NCBI GenBank assembly: GCA_023807065.1 | Contig: JAJJLU010000631.1 | Location: 1-26,052, forward strand | Source: Isotricha intestinalis | Taxonomy: Eukaryota > Ciliophora > Litostomatea > Vestibuliferida > Isotrichidae | Length of the DNA stretch: 26,052 nucleotides | Direction of reading: 5' to 3' | In this document: positions 8,543-17,979 of the stretch, piece after piece | How positions within the stretch are numbered: position 1 is the first letter of the stretch | Layout of the letters: the number at the start of each line of letters is the position of its first letter | Notes under the pieces: generated by a model | Told to the model about the DNA's origin: nothing | Seen by the model: the letters and a program-made list of their open reading frames with translations, nothing else | Database searches by the model: none | Translations under genes and position numbers: made by a program

Positions 8543-10735
8543 CTATTTTTTTAAATAAATTTGATTTTTTAAATAAAAATCATAATCAGAGGAATAAGAA
8601 AAAGAATAATTATACAAATAATTTTCTACTTTACTAATACTATCAAATAATTCTATTCCTCTTTTTGACAAAATTTCTTTATCATCATAACCAATTTTAG
8701 TTAACCATTTATTATATTCAAATTTGATAGGTAATATTCCAATTAATTTAGAATTAAATAAATAATATGTTAAAAATGATGTTTGATTCTGAAAAGTATT
8801 TATTGGATTCCAAGAAATACAAAAATAACTTCTTTCAATTTCAATATCATTCAATTTTATATTTTTTAAATTAGATTGTAATATATTATTAATTTGTTCA
8901 TAAAAAGATTTTCTCATAAAAGGAGGTTTATTTTCATTAAATTCAAATAAAATATATTGTCCAATCAATGAGGTTTTAACCTTATTATCGAAAATATATT
9001 CATTTGAATTTAAATAATTATTTGAAAAAGTATCTTCATTGAGACTTTGATTTATTTTTAAACCATTTAATTTATTTGATATTATTTCATATAATTCATT
9101 ATTTTTAATATATAATACTAATGAAGATAAAGAAAGTGAAAAAGTTATTTCAGAAAAATTTCCTGATTCTTGTATAAATGGTATTTTTAATCCAAATGAA
9201 CTTATTCTTTCAAAACTTTTGAAAAATTGAAATAATGTTAAATTATCTATTTTTTTTTTATTTGAAAAAATTATTTTTATTATTTTTTTAAACACCAAAA
9301 AATTTGAAAGATAATTTGATTTTGATTTAAATTTTTTATATATTTCATGAACAAATTTATCTTCTTTATTAATGATAATAGGTTTAAATTTAATATTATC
9401 TTCAAAATTTTGATTTTTGTCATTTTTAATATCCATATAGTTTATAGAATTATCTTTTGAAGAATTGTAATTTTGTGAAAAAGAAAAATGATTGATAATT
9501 GAATTATTATAATTATTATTAGAAGAAATTTCAGATTTTCTTAATTTATTAACTTTATATTTGTTTTTATAATTGTTAAAAGAATTTTGGTGATTAAAAC
9601 TAATATTGAAAAAAGGAATATCTTTTACTTCTTCATTACTATAAGATAAATTTGTAAAAGAAATATTAGGAGAAGCATTTAATTGATGATTTAAATAATT
9701 AAATGTATTTAAAAAATCAGTTTCACTATATATACTTAATGCTTGAATACCTTTTGAAGATTGGGATATATTACTATAACTAATAATATCATCTGATATT
9801 TTTATTTGATTTGCCAAAAAATTAGGAATATTAATTGAAATAAATAATTTTAATAATATAAATTTTTTCCCTATTATTGAATTAAAATTTATTTGTAATT
9901 TTTCTAAATTATTTAAATCCTTTTTATTATTTGTTGAAAATAAAATTCCAATATTTGAATTCTTTATTAAGGGTGTAAAAAAAGTATTTCTATATCTAAA
10001 TAATTTTTTATTTTTATTTTCACGGAATTTTAAATAATCTTTTTTATAATCTTCTATCCTATATTCAATAGATTTAATTAAATTTTTTGAATCAATTGAA
10101 AAAGAAATATCATTTTTTAATAATTCTCTTTCATGAACAATACCATTTAAAGAGCAATTAATTTCCCTATCAATAAAAGATTTATTTATTTCTTTAAAAT
10201 ATTTATTTTGTTCTTTATAATTATCCAAATTTATTTCAATTAATAAACAAGAAGTATTTTCATTTCCGTTAGAAACTAAAGAAACAGAAGGATCATCCCA
10301 AATTGAAATTTCATTTTTTATTTGATTATTATTTTGAATAGGGAATGATAATTTTTGCTCTAAATATTTTTCATTGTCATTATTATTTGAATTTAATTTT
10401 TCTAAATTTAATTTATTAACATTAAAACCTTCGGTTTCTTCTTTTAATTTTAATAAAGAAAGTAATTGATTACTTGAAATATTTTGGAAAAAATAAGTAT
10501 TATTATTATTAAATAAGTATCCTACAATTGTTTTATCTTGTTTAATTGTTAAATTTAGTTTATATAAAGTACATTTTTTTAAACATTTAATATTATTTTT
10601 ATGAATTGACTTCTTTTTTTCTGTAGAACTTTCAATGTTAATTTGAGTATCATTGGTATTATCATTACTTAACGTTTGAGAATTATCGTTTTTTATTTCT
10701 TTTTCTTTTTTCGAATAAACATTTGAAAACATCAT
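8543..10735 (-). CDS. DUF789 domain protein with long Asn-rich N-terminus
   Basis: A 730-aa soluble protein. The C-terminal part matches the order of conserved blocks in DUF789, a family best known from plants. 'FF+SFERISSFGLKIPF' at 504-520 corresponds to the W/F-x-E-x-SA-G-x-PL block. A strand pair at 529-542 (TFSLSLSSLVLYI) corresponds to the YVPYLSAIQ-Y block. YILFEFNENKPPFMRKSFYE (594-613) corresponds to the L-F-E-F/Y-x-E-x-x-P-x-x-R-x-P-L block. YFCISWNPINTFQNQTSFLTYYLF (637-660) corresponds to the S-x-x-SVAWYPIY...FLTYH-L block. The first 490 residues are Asn/Ser/Lys-rich with short hydrophobic patches and no domain I recognise. The function of DUF789 is unknown. It starts with two adjacent Met codons, and the stop is TAG. 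Confidence 0.65.
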   Translation of the reverse strand: MMFSNVYSKKEKEIKNDNSQTLSNDNTNDTQINIESSTEKKKSIHKNNIKCLKKCTLYKLNLTIKQDKTIVGYLFNNNNTYFFQNISSNQLLSLLKLKEETEGFNVNKLNLEKLNSNNNDNEKYLEQKLSFPIQNNNQIKNEISIWDDPSVSLVSNGNENTSCLLIEINLDNYKEQNKYFKEINKSFIDREINCSLNGIVHERELLKNDISFSIDSKNLIKSIEYRIEDYKKDYLKFRENKNKKLFRYRNTFFTPLIKNSNIGILFSTNNKKDLNNLEKLQINFNSIIGKKFILLKLFISINIPNFLANQIKISDDIISYSNISQSSKGIQALSIYSETDFLNTFNYLNHQLNASPNISFTNLSYSNEEVKDIPFFNISFNHQNSFNNYKNKYKVNKLRKSEISSNNNYNNSIINHFSFSQNYNSSKDNSINYMDIKNDKNQNFEDNIKFKPIIINKEDKFVHEIYKKFKSKSNYLSNFLVFKKIIKIIFSNKKKIDNLTLFQFFKSFERISSFGLKIPFIQESGNFSEITFSLSLSSLVLYIKNNELYEIISNKLNGLKINQSLNEDTFSNNYLNSNEYIFDNKVKTSLIGQYILFEFNENKPPFMRKSFYEQINNILQSNLKNIKLNDIEIERSYFCISWNPINTFQNQTSFLTYYLFNSKLIGILPIKFEYNKWLTKIGYDDKEILSKRGIELFDSISKVENYLYNYSFSYSSDYDFYLKNQIYLKK

Positions 10736-10841
10736 TTTTAATATATAAATTTAAATTAAAATAAAATATTTATTTTTAGAATGATAATGTAGTTATATTT
10801 TAAATTTTAGTTTATATAAATATAATAAAAATAATATATAT

Positions 10842-12173
10842 TTATAAAGAGTCAAAAGATTCTTGAAAATTAAAATTATGTTTCACTAAAATTTCCCATA
10901 TTGTTTTATTACTAAAAACTTCTTTATTTAAGTTATAATTCTGTCTAAATCTTGTAATTGCATCATTTATAATATTTAATTGTATTGTTATTTCTTTTCC
11001 AATTATTTTATTTCCAATAATAAGATTTAAATAACAATAATAAACACCAATTTTGAATTGATTTAATCCTTCGAATTCTATAATACAATTTTGACTTTCG
11101 TTTTTTTTCAAAGGTTGAAGATTAATAGGATTACATTTAATATTAGACTTTTTATTACATTGAAGTCTAACATTTCCTTTAAAGTCATTATCTCCATTAT
11201 TTTTTATTTTTAAATTAATACCAATTTTTATAGTTTTTGAATATATATTTTTTTCAATTTTATCATTATTTTCCAAACAATAAGAATATTCTGTATTATC
11301 TAATTTTTCATTATTATTTTGATAGTCTTTTTCTTCATTATTTTTTATTTGATTATTATAATCAATTTGTTTAAAAGATTTATGGTTATGATTCTCTAAT
11401 CCTTTTTTATAACATTCTTCACATAAATAGAATTTTTCACATTTTTCACATTTATATAAAATTTTAGAAAAATCATTCTGACATAAATTACAATTCAATG
11501 TATTAAATATTTCTTCTTGATTTAAATAGAGATTAAATTCACTTTTTTGATTGTTTATCATAGTTTTAAAAAATGAAATTGTATTATTCATTAAATGAGT
11601 TTGAAAATCAGAAATTTCTTTTTCTAAAAAACTTTGTAAATCATTTGATATTTTTTCTTCATTATTATCATTCATTGATTTTAATTTTTGAATTAAGATT
11701 TGATATTCATTTATTTTCGTTTTTAATGATATATTTTCATTTTCCAATTGTTTATTTTTGTTTTCTAACTCTTTTATTTTTTGTTTTAAATTGTCATTCT
11801 CTTTTAATAATTCAGATTTATTTTCGACATTACAAGAAGTTGAGTTTAATTCGTCACTTGAAGAAATAAATTGAATTAAATGATTATTATTATTATTATT
11901 TTCTTCCTCTGTACTTATACCATCAGAATTTATTTCATCAATCTTTTCAATTATTTTAATTATAAAAATATTTTCTTTTACAAATTTTTGATATTCATTT
12001 TCAGATAATATTTCATTTATATTATAATTATTTTCATAAATAATTTCATATTTTTTCAATTTTAATTGATGAAAATTATTTAATATTTCTTTTTTTAAAT
12101 TATTGAAATCAGAAGGGAAATTAACTTTCTTTATTTCATTTTCAAATAAAAGCTCTAATTCTTTTTTAATCAT
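10842..12173 (-). CDS. NBR1/p62-like protein: PB1-like, coiled coil, ZZ finger, Ig-like, UBA-like
   Basis: A 443-aa protein whose domain order is that of selective-autophagy receptors. Residues 1-78 have the length and alternating strand/helix pattern of a PB1 domain, including a basic KK pair (15-16). Residues 119-185 form a heptad-rich coiled coil. A complete ZZ zinc finger spans 228-264 with C228/C231, C242/C245, C251/C254 and H262/H264. Residues about 310-403 form a beta-rich Ig-like domain (LKIKNNGDNDF, a 'LK-N-S-' edge, GVYYCYLNL) comparable to the NBR1 FW domain, but without its conserved tryptophans. The last 40 residues (FRQNYNLN...IWEILVKHNFNFQESFDSL) look like a three-helix UBA/CUE fold. 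Expected role: ubiquitin-linked cargo recognition in the cytosol. No clear LC3-interacting motif stands out in the disordered parts. The gene lies 106 bp upstream of the DUF789 gene on the same strand. Confidence 0.7.
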   Translation of the reverse strand: MIKKELELLFENEIKKVNFPSDFNNLKKEILNNFHQLKLKKYEIIYENNYNINEILSENEYQKFVKENIFIIKIIEKIDEINSDGISTEEENNNNNNHLIQFISSSDELNSTSCNVENKSELLKENDNLKQKIKELENKNKQLENENISLKTKINEYQILIQKLKSMNDNNEEKISNDLQSFLEKEISDFQTHLMNNTISFFKTMINNQKSEFNLYLNQEEIFNTLNCNLCQNDFSKILYKCEKCEKFYLCEECYKKGLENHNHKSFKQIDYNNQIKNNEEKDYQNNNEKLDNTEYSYCLENNDKIEKNIYSKTIKIGINLKIKNNGDNDFKGNVRLQCNKKSNIKCNPINLQPLKKNESQNCIIEFEGLNQFKIGVYYCYLNLIIGNKIIGKEITIQLNIINDAITRFRQNYNLNKEVFSNKTIWEILVKHNFNFQESFDSL

Positions 12174-12390
12174 TTTTAATTAACTATTTTAATTGAATAA
12201 AAATTTTATATAATCGTTTAATTACTAAATATTTTAATTTATTTTCAAATTTATTCATTTGAATTTATTTTTATATTGAAATAATCATTATTTGAAACAA
12301 TTTTTAAATAGTTTAATTACTTTTACTTGTATGTTTATTTAATTCGAAAAATTATGTCAGAGTATTAGAATTTTTATAATGAAGAAAGGT

Positions 12391-12803
12391 TAATCATTTC
12401 CACTTTTTAAAAAATTCATTTTGATAAGAAAAATCTATTTTTATTTCAGATAAGTTATTTCTTTTAAATCATCAAAAAATAAATTATTTAAATCCTCATT
12501 TTATTCAATAAAAATGAATTTATCAAATTTAATCATAAAAAAATGGGTTTATTAAATTTTCCATTTTATATAAAACTTTTAAACTTAGTTTTACTGATAA
12601 AAATAATTGTTTTTACCTCCAATATTTTTAAATTAAAATTTATCCTCTTCCACTAATTCTTTCATCAAAACAAATAAATTTTTTAACTCCACATTTTCTT
12701 CTTAATAATCAAAAAAAGATTTTATGATTTTTTTGATATTTATAATTATATCATTTTATTTTTGAAAAAATTAAAATTTCAAAAAATTTTTCTGTTGAAT
12801 CAT
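12391..12803 (-). pseudogene. decayed coding sequence of unknown family
   Basis: Read on the minus strand from the ATG at 12803, a single frame gives coding-like patches broken by many stops: MIQQKNFLKF, then NVELKNLFVLMKELVEEDKF (around 12625-12690), FKNIGGKNNYF, and NEDLNNLFFDDLKEITYLK nearer 12450. The density of Glu, Asp, Gly and Val codons is unlike the flanking A/T noise. Frame retention over about 135 codons suggests a relic rather than chance. The family is not recognised. The left edge of the inverted-repeat element lies only about 10 bp upstream of its first ATG. Confidence 0.4.
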
Positions 12804-12814
12804 CCTTTCAAATA

Positions 12815-12949
12815 GCGTAGTTTGCGTTGAAATTTCTCCCCCTAATTTTTCAGAAATTTTCATTTTTAAAAATTGAAAATTTTTGAGTTGAAATCCCCTC
12901 AAATTTGAAGAAATTTATTGTCCCGGGGAAATTTCAAAGCAAACTACTG
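12815..12949. mobile_element. 135-bp Tc1/mariner-type MITE or IES-like element with TA target duplication
   Basis: Imperfect terminal inverted repeats lie at 12815-12841 and 12925-12949. Both share GTAGTTTGC, one variable base, TTGAAATTT and CCCC; the left arm has an extra CT before the C run. The element is flanked on both sides by TA (12813-12814 and 12950-12951), the usual Tc1/mariner target duplication. The right end read inward is TACAGTAG. This fits the CAGT terminus of Tc1/mariner elements and also the TAYAGTNR consensus of Paramecium IES ends; the left end has GC in place of CA. A second, inner near-palindrome lies at 12854-12882. The element is visibly richer in G+C than its surroundings. 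No transposase is encoded. Confidence 0.6.
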
Positions 12950-13478
12950 TAATTGAAATAAAAATATATAAATTTAAAATTTCATAAATATTTTAAAATT
13001 AAATTTTAAACTAAATTTTTTTTATTTATATTTAATTGTTTTAAATTACATATTTATGATTAAAGGAAATCAATAATAATGCAAAATTTAATGAAAAATT
13101 ATGAAATTCTCAATCTAAAAAATTTGAAAAATAAACATTTTTAATTAAATGATTTTAATAATTCATTTTTAATAATCTATAATTAAAATGAAGAATTTTT
13201 TTTTCAAAAAATATTAAAGAGAGAAAAAATAAAAGATTTATAAAAAAAGTCTTTGAAAATTAATATTTTTGGAAATAATGAGGTATGAAGAAAATTCAAT
13301 TGAAAATTTACTATAAAGAAATATATATATTAGCAATTTCTATATATTAATAAATATTCCCAAATAATATAACAAATTCCCCTTTCTATTATTTCATTGA
13401 ATGAATAATTATAAAAAATACATTTCATATATATATTAAATAATAAAGTTATTAATTCTTTTTTTCTTCAACTTATAT

Positions 13479-14636
13479 TTAATGATTGTTGTTTGTTTGA
13501 TTTTCTCTACTTCTTCCTCTTAAAGACATAATCTCACCAAGATTATTATTATTGTCACTATTATTATCATTATTATTTACAAATTGTGGATTTTTATCAT
13601 CAGAGAAATGATTATTTTGATATTCTAATATATTACAATTACAAACAGGACATTTATAAGTTGTATCTTTATTTCTTAACCAATTAGATAAACATTTATA
13701 ATGAAAAACATGTTGACAAGGAGTTAAAGAAATTTTATCTACTCCAATTTTTAAGTGTTCTAAACAAATAGTACAATTATTACCATATTTTTCATGTTTA
13801 CTTTCACATATTCTTTCACCTAATTGATTTGGATCTTTCAACATTTTTTCAATTTTATTTATATTAACATCTTCATTATATTGAGAATATTGATTTATTA
13901 CAAAAATTCTATTCATTACATGACCATCATTTCCCCTTCTTCTTTCATATTTATGTGAAAAATAATAAATTATAATTGAACATAATATATAAAAAACTAT
14001 AACTCCAATTATGAGAAATATTAAACCAACTGAAAATTTTTTATCTAAATTTGTAATAGTTACAGTAAATGGATTTTCTGAATATAATGTTTGACTGGTG
14101 ATACTAAATTGGATGAAATCAATATAATCTTCGATGAATGTTCTTCCAGTTAACAAAGTTTTTAAATCTTTATCACCACTTGAAAATTTGATGAACATTG
14201 TAAAAATAATTTTATCCATAAGAGAATATTTTTTATCATCAATTTTAACCTCAATTCTCAATTTTGAATTTGGCTTTTGATTTTCAAATCTATATAGGCA
14301 AAATAAATTTGTTTGACCATAGTAACCATTAATTTTAGGGAAAGATAAAATCATTTTTTTTTCATCTTCAATGAAATTACCACAATATTTTTTTTGAATA
14401 ATTGAAGAGGATAAATCAACACAATTTTCATAATTAAAATTATTTGAATAATAGATTCTATTACATTTTCCTGAATGCCATTCACATGGACATTTATCTA
14501 CAAGAGTTACTCCACAAACAGAACAATTAAAGCAATCTGAATATGAGGAACAATCTTTTCCTTCTAAATTTCTTTGGAAATTTATTTCAGAAGATAAAAT
14601 TTTTATTAGGATTATTACTATTAAAAGTATTTTCAT
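13479..14636 (-). CDS. membrane-anchored RING-H2 E3 ubiquitin ligase
   Basis: A 385-aa type I membrane protein. It has a hydrophobic signal peptide (1-16), a Cys-rich ectodomain start (Cys 29, 35, 38, 41, 49, 51, 58), a beta-rich lumenal region to about 195, one transmembrane helix (about 201-227) followed by the stop-transfer KYERRR, and a cytosolic RING-H2 at 288-332. All eight ligands are present: C288, C291, C307, H309, H312, C315, C329, C332. Trp319 sits in the E2-contacting position and Pro330 in the CPxC turn. The Asn-rich tail (about 345-385) is disordered. The layout is like PA-TM-RING or GOLIATH-type ligases, although I cannot confirm a PA domain. It probably ubiquitinates membrane or endosomal cargo. 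It shares a 97-bp divergent spacer with the PP2C gene. Stop is TAA. Confidence 0.85.
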   Translation of the reverse strand: MKILLIVIILIKILSSEINFQRNLEGKDCSSYSDCFNCSVCGVTLVDKCPCEWHSGKCNRIYYSNNFNYENCVDLSSSIIQKKYCGNFIEDEKKMILSFPKINGYYGQTNLFCLYRFENQKPNSKLRIEVKIDDKKYSLMDKIIFTMFIKFSSGDKDLKTLLTGRTFIEDYIDFIQFSITSQTLYSENPFTVTITNLDKKFSVGLIFLIIGVIVFYILCSIIIYYFSHKYERRRGNDGHVMNRIFVINQYSQYNEDVNINKIEKMLKDPNQLGERICESKHEKYGNNCTICLEHLKIGVDKISLTPCQHVFHYKCLSNWLRNKDTTYKCPVCNCNILEYQNNHFSDDKNPQFVNNNDNNSDNNNNLGEIMSLRGRSRENQTNNNH

Positions 14637-14733
14637 TGAATTTTTAAAAAATATTTTTTATTCTATATAATTTATTTTTGGTATATTATTTTATTTTTTT
14701 TTTATATTTTTTTGAAGGAAGATTTTAAAATAA
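14637..14733. promoter_or_regulatory. 97-bp divergent spacer, candidate bidirectional promoter
   Basis: This short A/T-rich stretch separates the start codons of the RING-H2 gene (minus strand) and the PP2C gene (plus strand). Both 5' ends and both core promoters must lie in it or extend into the neighbouring gene. No named promoter motif is visible. Confidence 0.4.
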
Positions 14734-16107
14734 ATGGATGATAAATTTAAAAGAAAAAATTTGCATTTTTTCTTTAATCATAATTTGAATAGTAATATTA
14801 AAATTGTTAATCCTGATAATCCAGTGAGTAATCCTATTGAAATTAAAGGAAGAGGATTTTTTGCAAATTTTAGTCAAAAAAATTTAATTAAAAAAGATTT
14901 AAGAGGTTATCCAATAAAACAAAGTGAGGAAAATTCTACATTGAATAATAATATTAATAATAATAAAGATGTTAATCATTTAATTTGTAGTAGTCAACCA
15001 GTTGAATTAAATAGAGATATAATATTAGATCAAATAAGCCAAATGATAGATCAAAAGACAAAAAATAATAATAAAGATAATTCAATGGGTTTAAATTTAA
15101 ATAATCAAAATAATATAATTAAAACTCAAAAAGGAGATTTTTTATCCCAAGAAAATCAAAATTTAAAATTAAATAAAAATATAGGAGGAAGATGTTTTCA
15201 AAATACAAAAATAACTTCAATTCATAGTATTAAATTTAATAATAACTCAAATAATAATAATAATAATATAGAAAAAAATAATAATTATGAATTAAATACA
15301 TATGAATATAATCCAATAGCTCGTTCAGTTCAATCTTTTTCATATAATGAAGAAAAAAATATAAAATCTAAAATGGAAGATTTCCATATAATAATAGATA
15401 AATATATGAATTCCAATAATAAAGGATATTTTAGTATTCTTGATGGTCATGGAATAGGATGTCAAGAACCGATAAAATATGCAACAACTAGATTACCAAA
15501 TATATTTTCAAATTTTTTAAATAGTACAAACTATAATATTGAAAAATCATTTATTTATTCTTTTCAAAAAATAGATGATGAATTAAAATGTTATTCTCAA
15601 ATAGAAAATTGTGGAAGCACAGTAACAATTATATATATAGATAAAGAATTAAATATAATTTATGGAGCAAATATAGGTGATTCAAAAAGTATTATAATAA
15701 ATAGGAATAAAACATATAAAAATTTAACGACTGAACATAAAGTTGAAAGCAATATTAAAGAAAATGAAAGAATAAAAAAATTAGGTGGAATAATATTTAA
15801 TGGAAGATTATTTGGTCAATTAGCTTTATCAAGAGCTTTAGGAGATTTTTCTTTAAAAAATAATGGTTTAATTTCAACTCCTTCAATTCATAAACATAAA
15901 TTTAATGAAGATGATATTTATATTATTATAGCTTCTGATGGAATTTGGGATGTTTTAAATGAAGATGATATTTCCTTTTTCTGTATTGAAAATTGTAATT
16001 TAAATTGTGATGAATTGGGAAAATTAATTATTAAAAAAGCTATTGAAAAAGGAAGTGAAGATAATATTTCATGTATATTAATTCAATTAAATGATATTGT
16101 TAATTAA
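14734..16107 (+). CDS. PP2C-family Ser/Thr phosphatase (PPM)
   Basis: A 457-aa protein with an Asn-rich, probably disordered N-terminal 190 residues and a C-terminal PP2C catalytic domain (about 195-455). The metal-binding and catalytic motifs are all present: MED (214-216), DGHG (237-240), CGSTVTII (293-300), GANIGDS (311-317), EHK (334-336), LALSRALGD (363-371), SDGIWD (401-406) and EDNIS (442-446). The acidic metal ligands Glu215, Asp216, Asp237, Asp402 and Asp443 are retained, so it should be an active Mg/Mn-dependent phosphatase. The usual Arg near the N-terminus of the catalytic domain could be Arg197. No signal peptide or membrane segment. Substrates are unknown. It is convergent with the RING gene at 16274, with a 166-bp gap between them. 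Confidence 0.92.
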   Translation: MDDKFKRKNLHFFFNHNLNSNIKIVNPDNPVSNPIEIKGRGFFANFSQKNLIKKDLRGYPIKQSEENSTLNNNINNNKDVNHLICSSQPVELNRDIILDQISQMIDQKTKNNNKDNSMGLNLNNQNNIIKTQKGDFLSQENQNLKLNKNIGGRCFQNTKITSIHSIKFNNNSNNNNNNIEKNNNYELNTYEYNPIARSVQSFSYNEEKNIKSKMEDFHIIIDKYMNSNNKGYFSILDGHGIGCQEPIKYATTRLPNIFSNFLNSTNYNIEKSFIYSFQKIDDELKCYSQIENCGSTVTIIYIDKELNIIYGANIGDSKSIIINRNKTYKNLTTEHKVESNIKENERIKKLGGIIFNGRLFGQLALSRALGDFSLKNNGLISTPSIHKHKFNEDDIYIIIASDGIWDVLNEDDISFFCIENCNLNCDELGKLIIKKAIEKGSEDNISCILIQLNDIVN

Positions 16108-16273
16108 AATATTAGTTTTTAATATAAAGTGTATAATTTTGATATTTTTTATTATGATTTAAAATATAGTTTAAACTAATTTTAATGAATTAAATTTTAT
16201 TTTTTTATAATTTTTTTAAAATATTAATTATGTAAATAACATATTTATAAATTTACAAATTAAATATAATTTA

Positions 16274-17803
16274 TTAATCATCACTAACTTCAGTATTATA
16301 ATTTCTATAAGATTTTGAAGAGACAATTTTTTTATTATTATAATAATTATTATTTATTCTTTGGTGATTGGCAATAGGAGAAATACTTTTTTTAACATTT
16401 TTAATTTTTTGATGAATTAATAATTTTTTAGCTTCAAAACTATTTTTTTTCTTTGATTTTTTTTTATTTTCTGTTTCTGTTGATATATATCCTTTTTTAT
16501 ATTGATGAATCGTTTCTCTTTTTGATTCTGCAGAACTTCTTGGATTTTTTTCTTTGTATAATCTAAAATTACTATTTTTAATAATTTCTTTATGCTCAAT
16601 TGACTTTTTTTTTATTGAAGATGTTTTTTTAGAATGATTTTTTCTTTTTTCAGTTTCTGTATTTAATTGACTATAATAATGTAAATATTCATTATCATTT
16701 AATGAATTTTTTCTTTTTGAATTTTTCTTTTTTGGAAGACTTAAATTTGATATTTTTTTTTCTTCTCTAGCAGTTAAAACTCTTTTCCTATTTGGAATTT
16801 TATCTGTTTCATTTATTCTTTTATTTATATCATCATATTCATTAACAACATTAAATTTTTCATTTAAATTTAAAACATTTCTATTTATTTCATTCGGATA
16901 ATAAAAAGGTTTATAATGTGAATTATCTTGTTTATTTGGAGTATTTATTTTTTTTATTTCATTATATAAATTTTGATTAAAAATATTTGTCACATTTCCT
17001 ATTTCTGATTCTGTTTCATTTAATGTATTTTCTTCATATAATTCATTATTATTTCTTGTATTATAATTATTTATTATTTTTAATTCACCAATTATATTTT
17101 TTGGAATAGATATTTCTTTTGGAATAAAGTAAAAAGGATAATTTTGATTTTTAGCTTCTATTACAATATTATTATTAATAAATGATATAATTGTATTTAA
17201 ATCTTTATCAGTTTTTTTCTTTTCTTTTAAAAATTCTTCAAAATTTATTTTATCAGTCATTGATTCATAAGTTTTAATAATTTCATCTAATTTTAATGTA
17301 TAATCCAAAATTACTTTTCTATTTCTTTCAATTTTCATATTTTGCTCTTTAAAAATATTTGTTATTCTTTCTAAAATGCTATTTTTCTTTTTTTGTATTT
17401 CAATTATTATCGAATCAAAAAATTTATTGATTTTTTTTATTTCATCATTAAAATAATCAATAATTCCTTGTTCAACTTTTTTATATGAATTAATTTGTTT
17501 TTGAATAATTTTTATTTTGTTTTCAACTTCATTAATATAATTTGTGATTTCATTTTCATTGTTAGAATTAAAATCAAAAGGAAGATTTTCTAAAATTTGA
17601 ACACAAATTGGAATATTTGGTAAATTTAAATTTCTATGAATTTTCTTATCTAAAGGACAAATTATATAATTTCCTTTTATATCTTTTTGAATAAAAGAAG
17701 AAACACATTCTTCACAAAAAATATGTCCACAAGGTAAACTTCTTGGTTTTTTATTAATTTTATTATATTCATTAGAACAGTTCAAACACAGAAAAATAGA
17801 CAT
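16274..17803 (-). CDS. RING finger/coiled-coil protein with basic tail
   Basis: A 509-aa protein. The RING finger at the extreme N-terminus has ligands C6, C9, C25, H27, C30, C33 and C49, with Asp52 in place of the last Cys (CPLD), giving a C3HC3D-type RING. It is followed by a linker helix (PNIPICVQILENLP, 62-75), as in many TRIM-like ligases, and a long coiled coil (about 85-215). No B-box is seen. From about 340 to the end the protein is strongly basic and Ser/Lys-rich, probably disordered, and could bind RNA, DNA or microtubules. Likely role: an E3 ubiquitin ligase with a self-associating coiled coil. It starts 176 bp from the divergent PDE6D gene. Stop is TAA. Confidence 0.8.
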   Translation of the reverse strand: MSIFLCLNCSNEYNKINKKPRSLPCGHIFCEECVSSFIQKDIKGNYIICPLDKKIHRNLNLPNIPICVQILENLPFDFNSNNENEITNYINEVENKIKIIQKQINSYKKVEQGIIDYFNDEIKKINKFFDSIIIEIQKKKNSILERITNIFKEQNMKIERNRKVILDYTLKLDEIIKTYESMTDKINFEEFLKEKKKTDKDLNTIISFINNNIVIEAKNQNYPFYFIPKEISIPKNIIGELKIINNYNTRNNNELYEENTLNETESEIGNVTNIFNQNLYNEIKKINTPNKQDNSHYKPFYYPNEINRNVLNLNEKFNVVNEYDDINKRINETDKIPNRKRVLTAREEKKISNLSLPKKKNSKRKNSLNDNEYLHYYSQLNTETEKRKNHSKKTSSIKKKSIEHKEIIKNSNFRLYKEKNPRSSAESKRETIHQYKKGYISTETENKKKSKKKNSFEAKKLLIHQKIKNVKKSISPIANHQRINNNYYNNKKIVSSKSYRNYNTEVSDD

Positions 17804-17979
17804 TTATATTTTTTAATTTTTAATTTAAAATAATATATTAATTATTCTCCAATTAAAGTAGTATAAAACCTAAACAATAAATAAAATAAAAAACAGCAAA
17901 AACAAAAAAAATAAACATATTAAAAAAATTTCAAAAAAATAAAAACAATAATAATATTATTACATTTTTCAATTAAAAA
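17804..17979. promoter_or_regulatory. 176-bp divergent spacer, candidate bidirectional promoter
   Basis: This lies between the start codons of the RING/coiled-coil gene (minus) and PDE6D (plus). It is very A-rich on the plus strand, and no recognised motif stands out. Confidence 0.35.

Larger units (their letters stand above)
12174..13478. other. long AT-rich spacer holding a coding relic and an inverted-repeat element
   Basis: This 1.3-kb spacer separates two minus-strand genes. It contains the relic at 12391-12803 and the element at 12815-12949, annotated separately. The right part (13000-13478) is A/T-rich with a few short plus-strand coding-like patches (13079-13144, and around 13215-13260) that are too short to name. 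No tRNA or snRNA pattern seen. Confidence 0.5.

Noticed and set aside
10842..10905. WEIL near the C-terminus of the ZZ protein as an LC3-interacting motif
   Set aside because: It lies inside the predicted UBA-like helix and has no acidic residues before it.
16417..16599. Minus-strand 60-codon ORF inside the RING/coiled-coil gene
   Set aside because: It overlaps the Lys-rich tail of the longer gene in a shifted frame, with no motif of its own.
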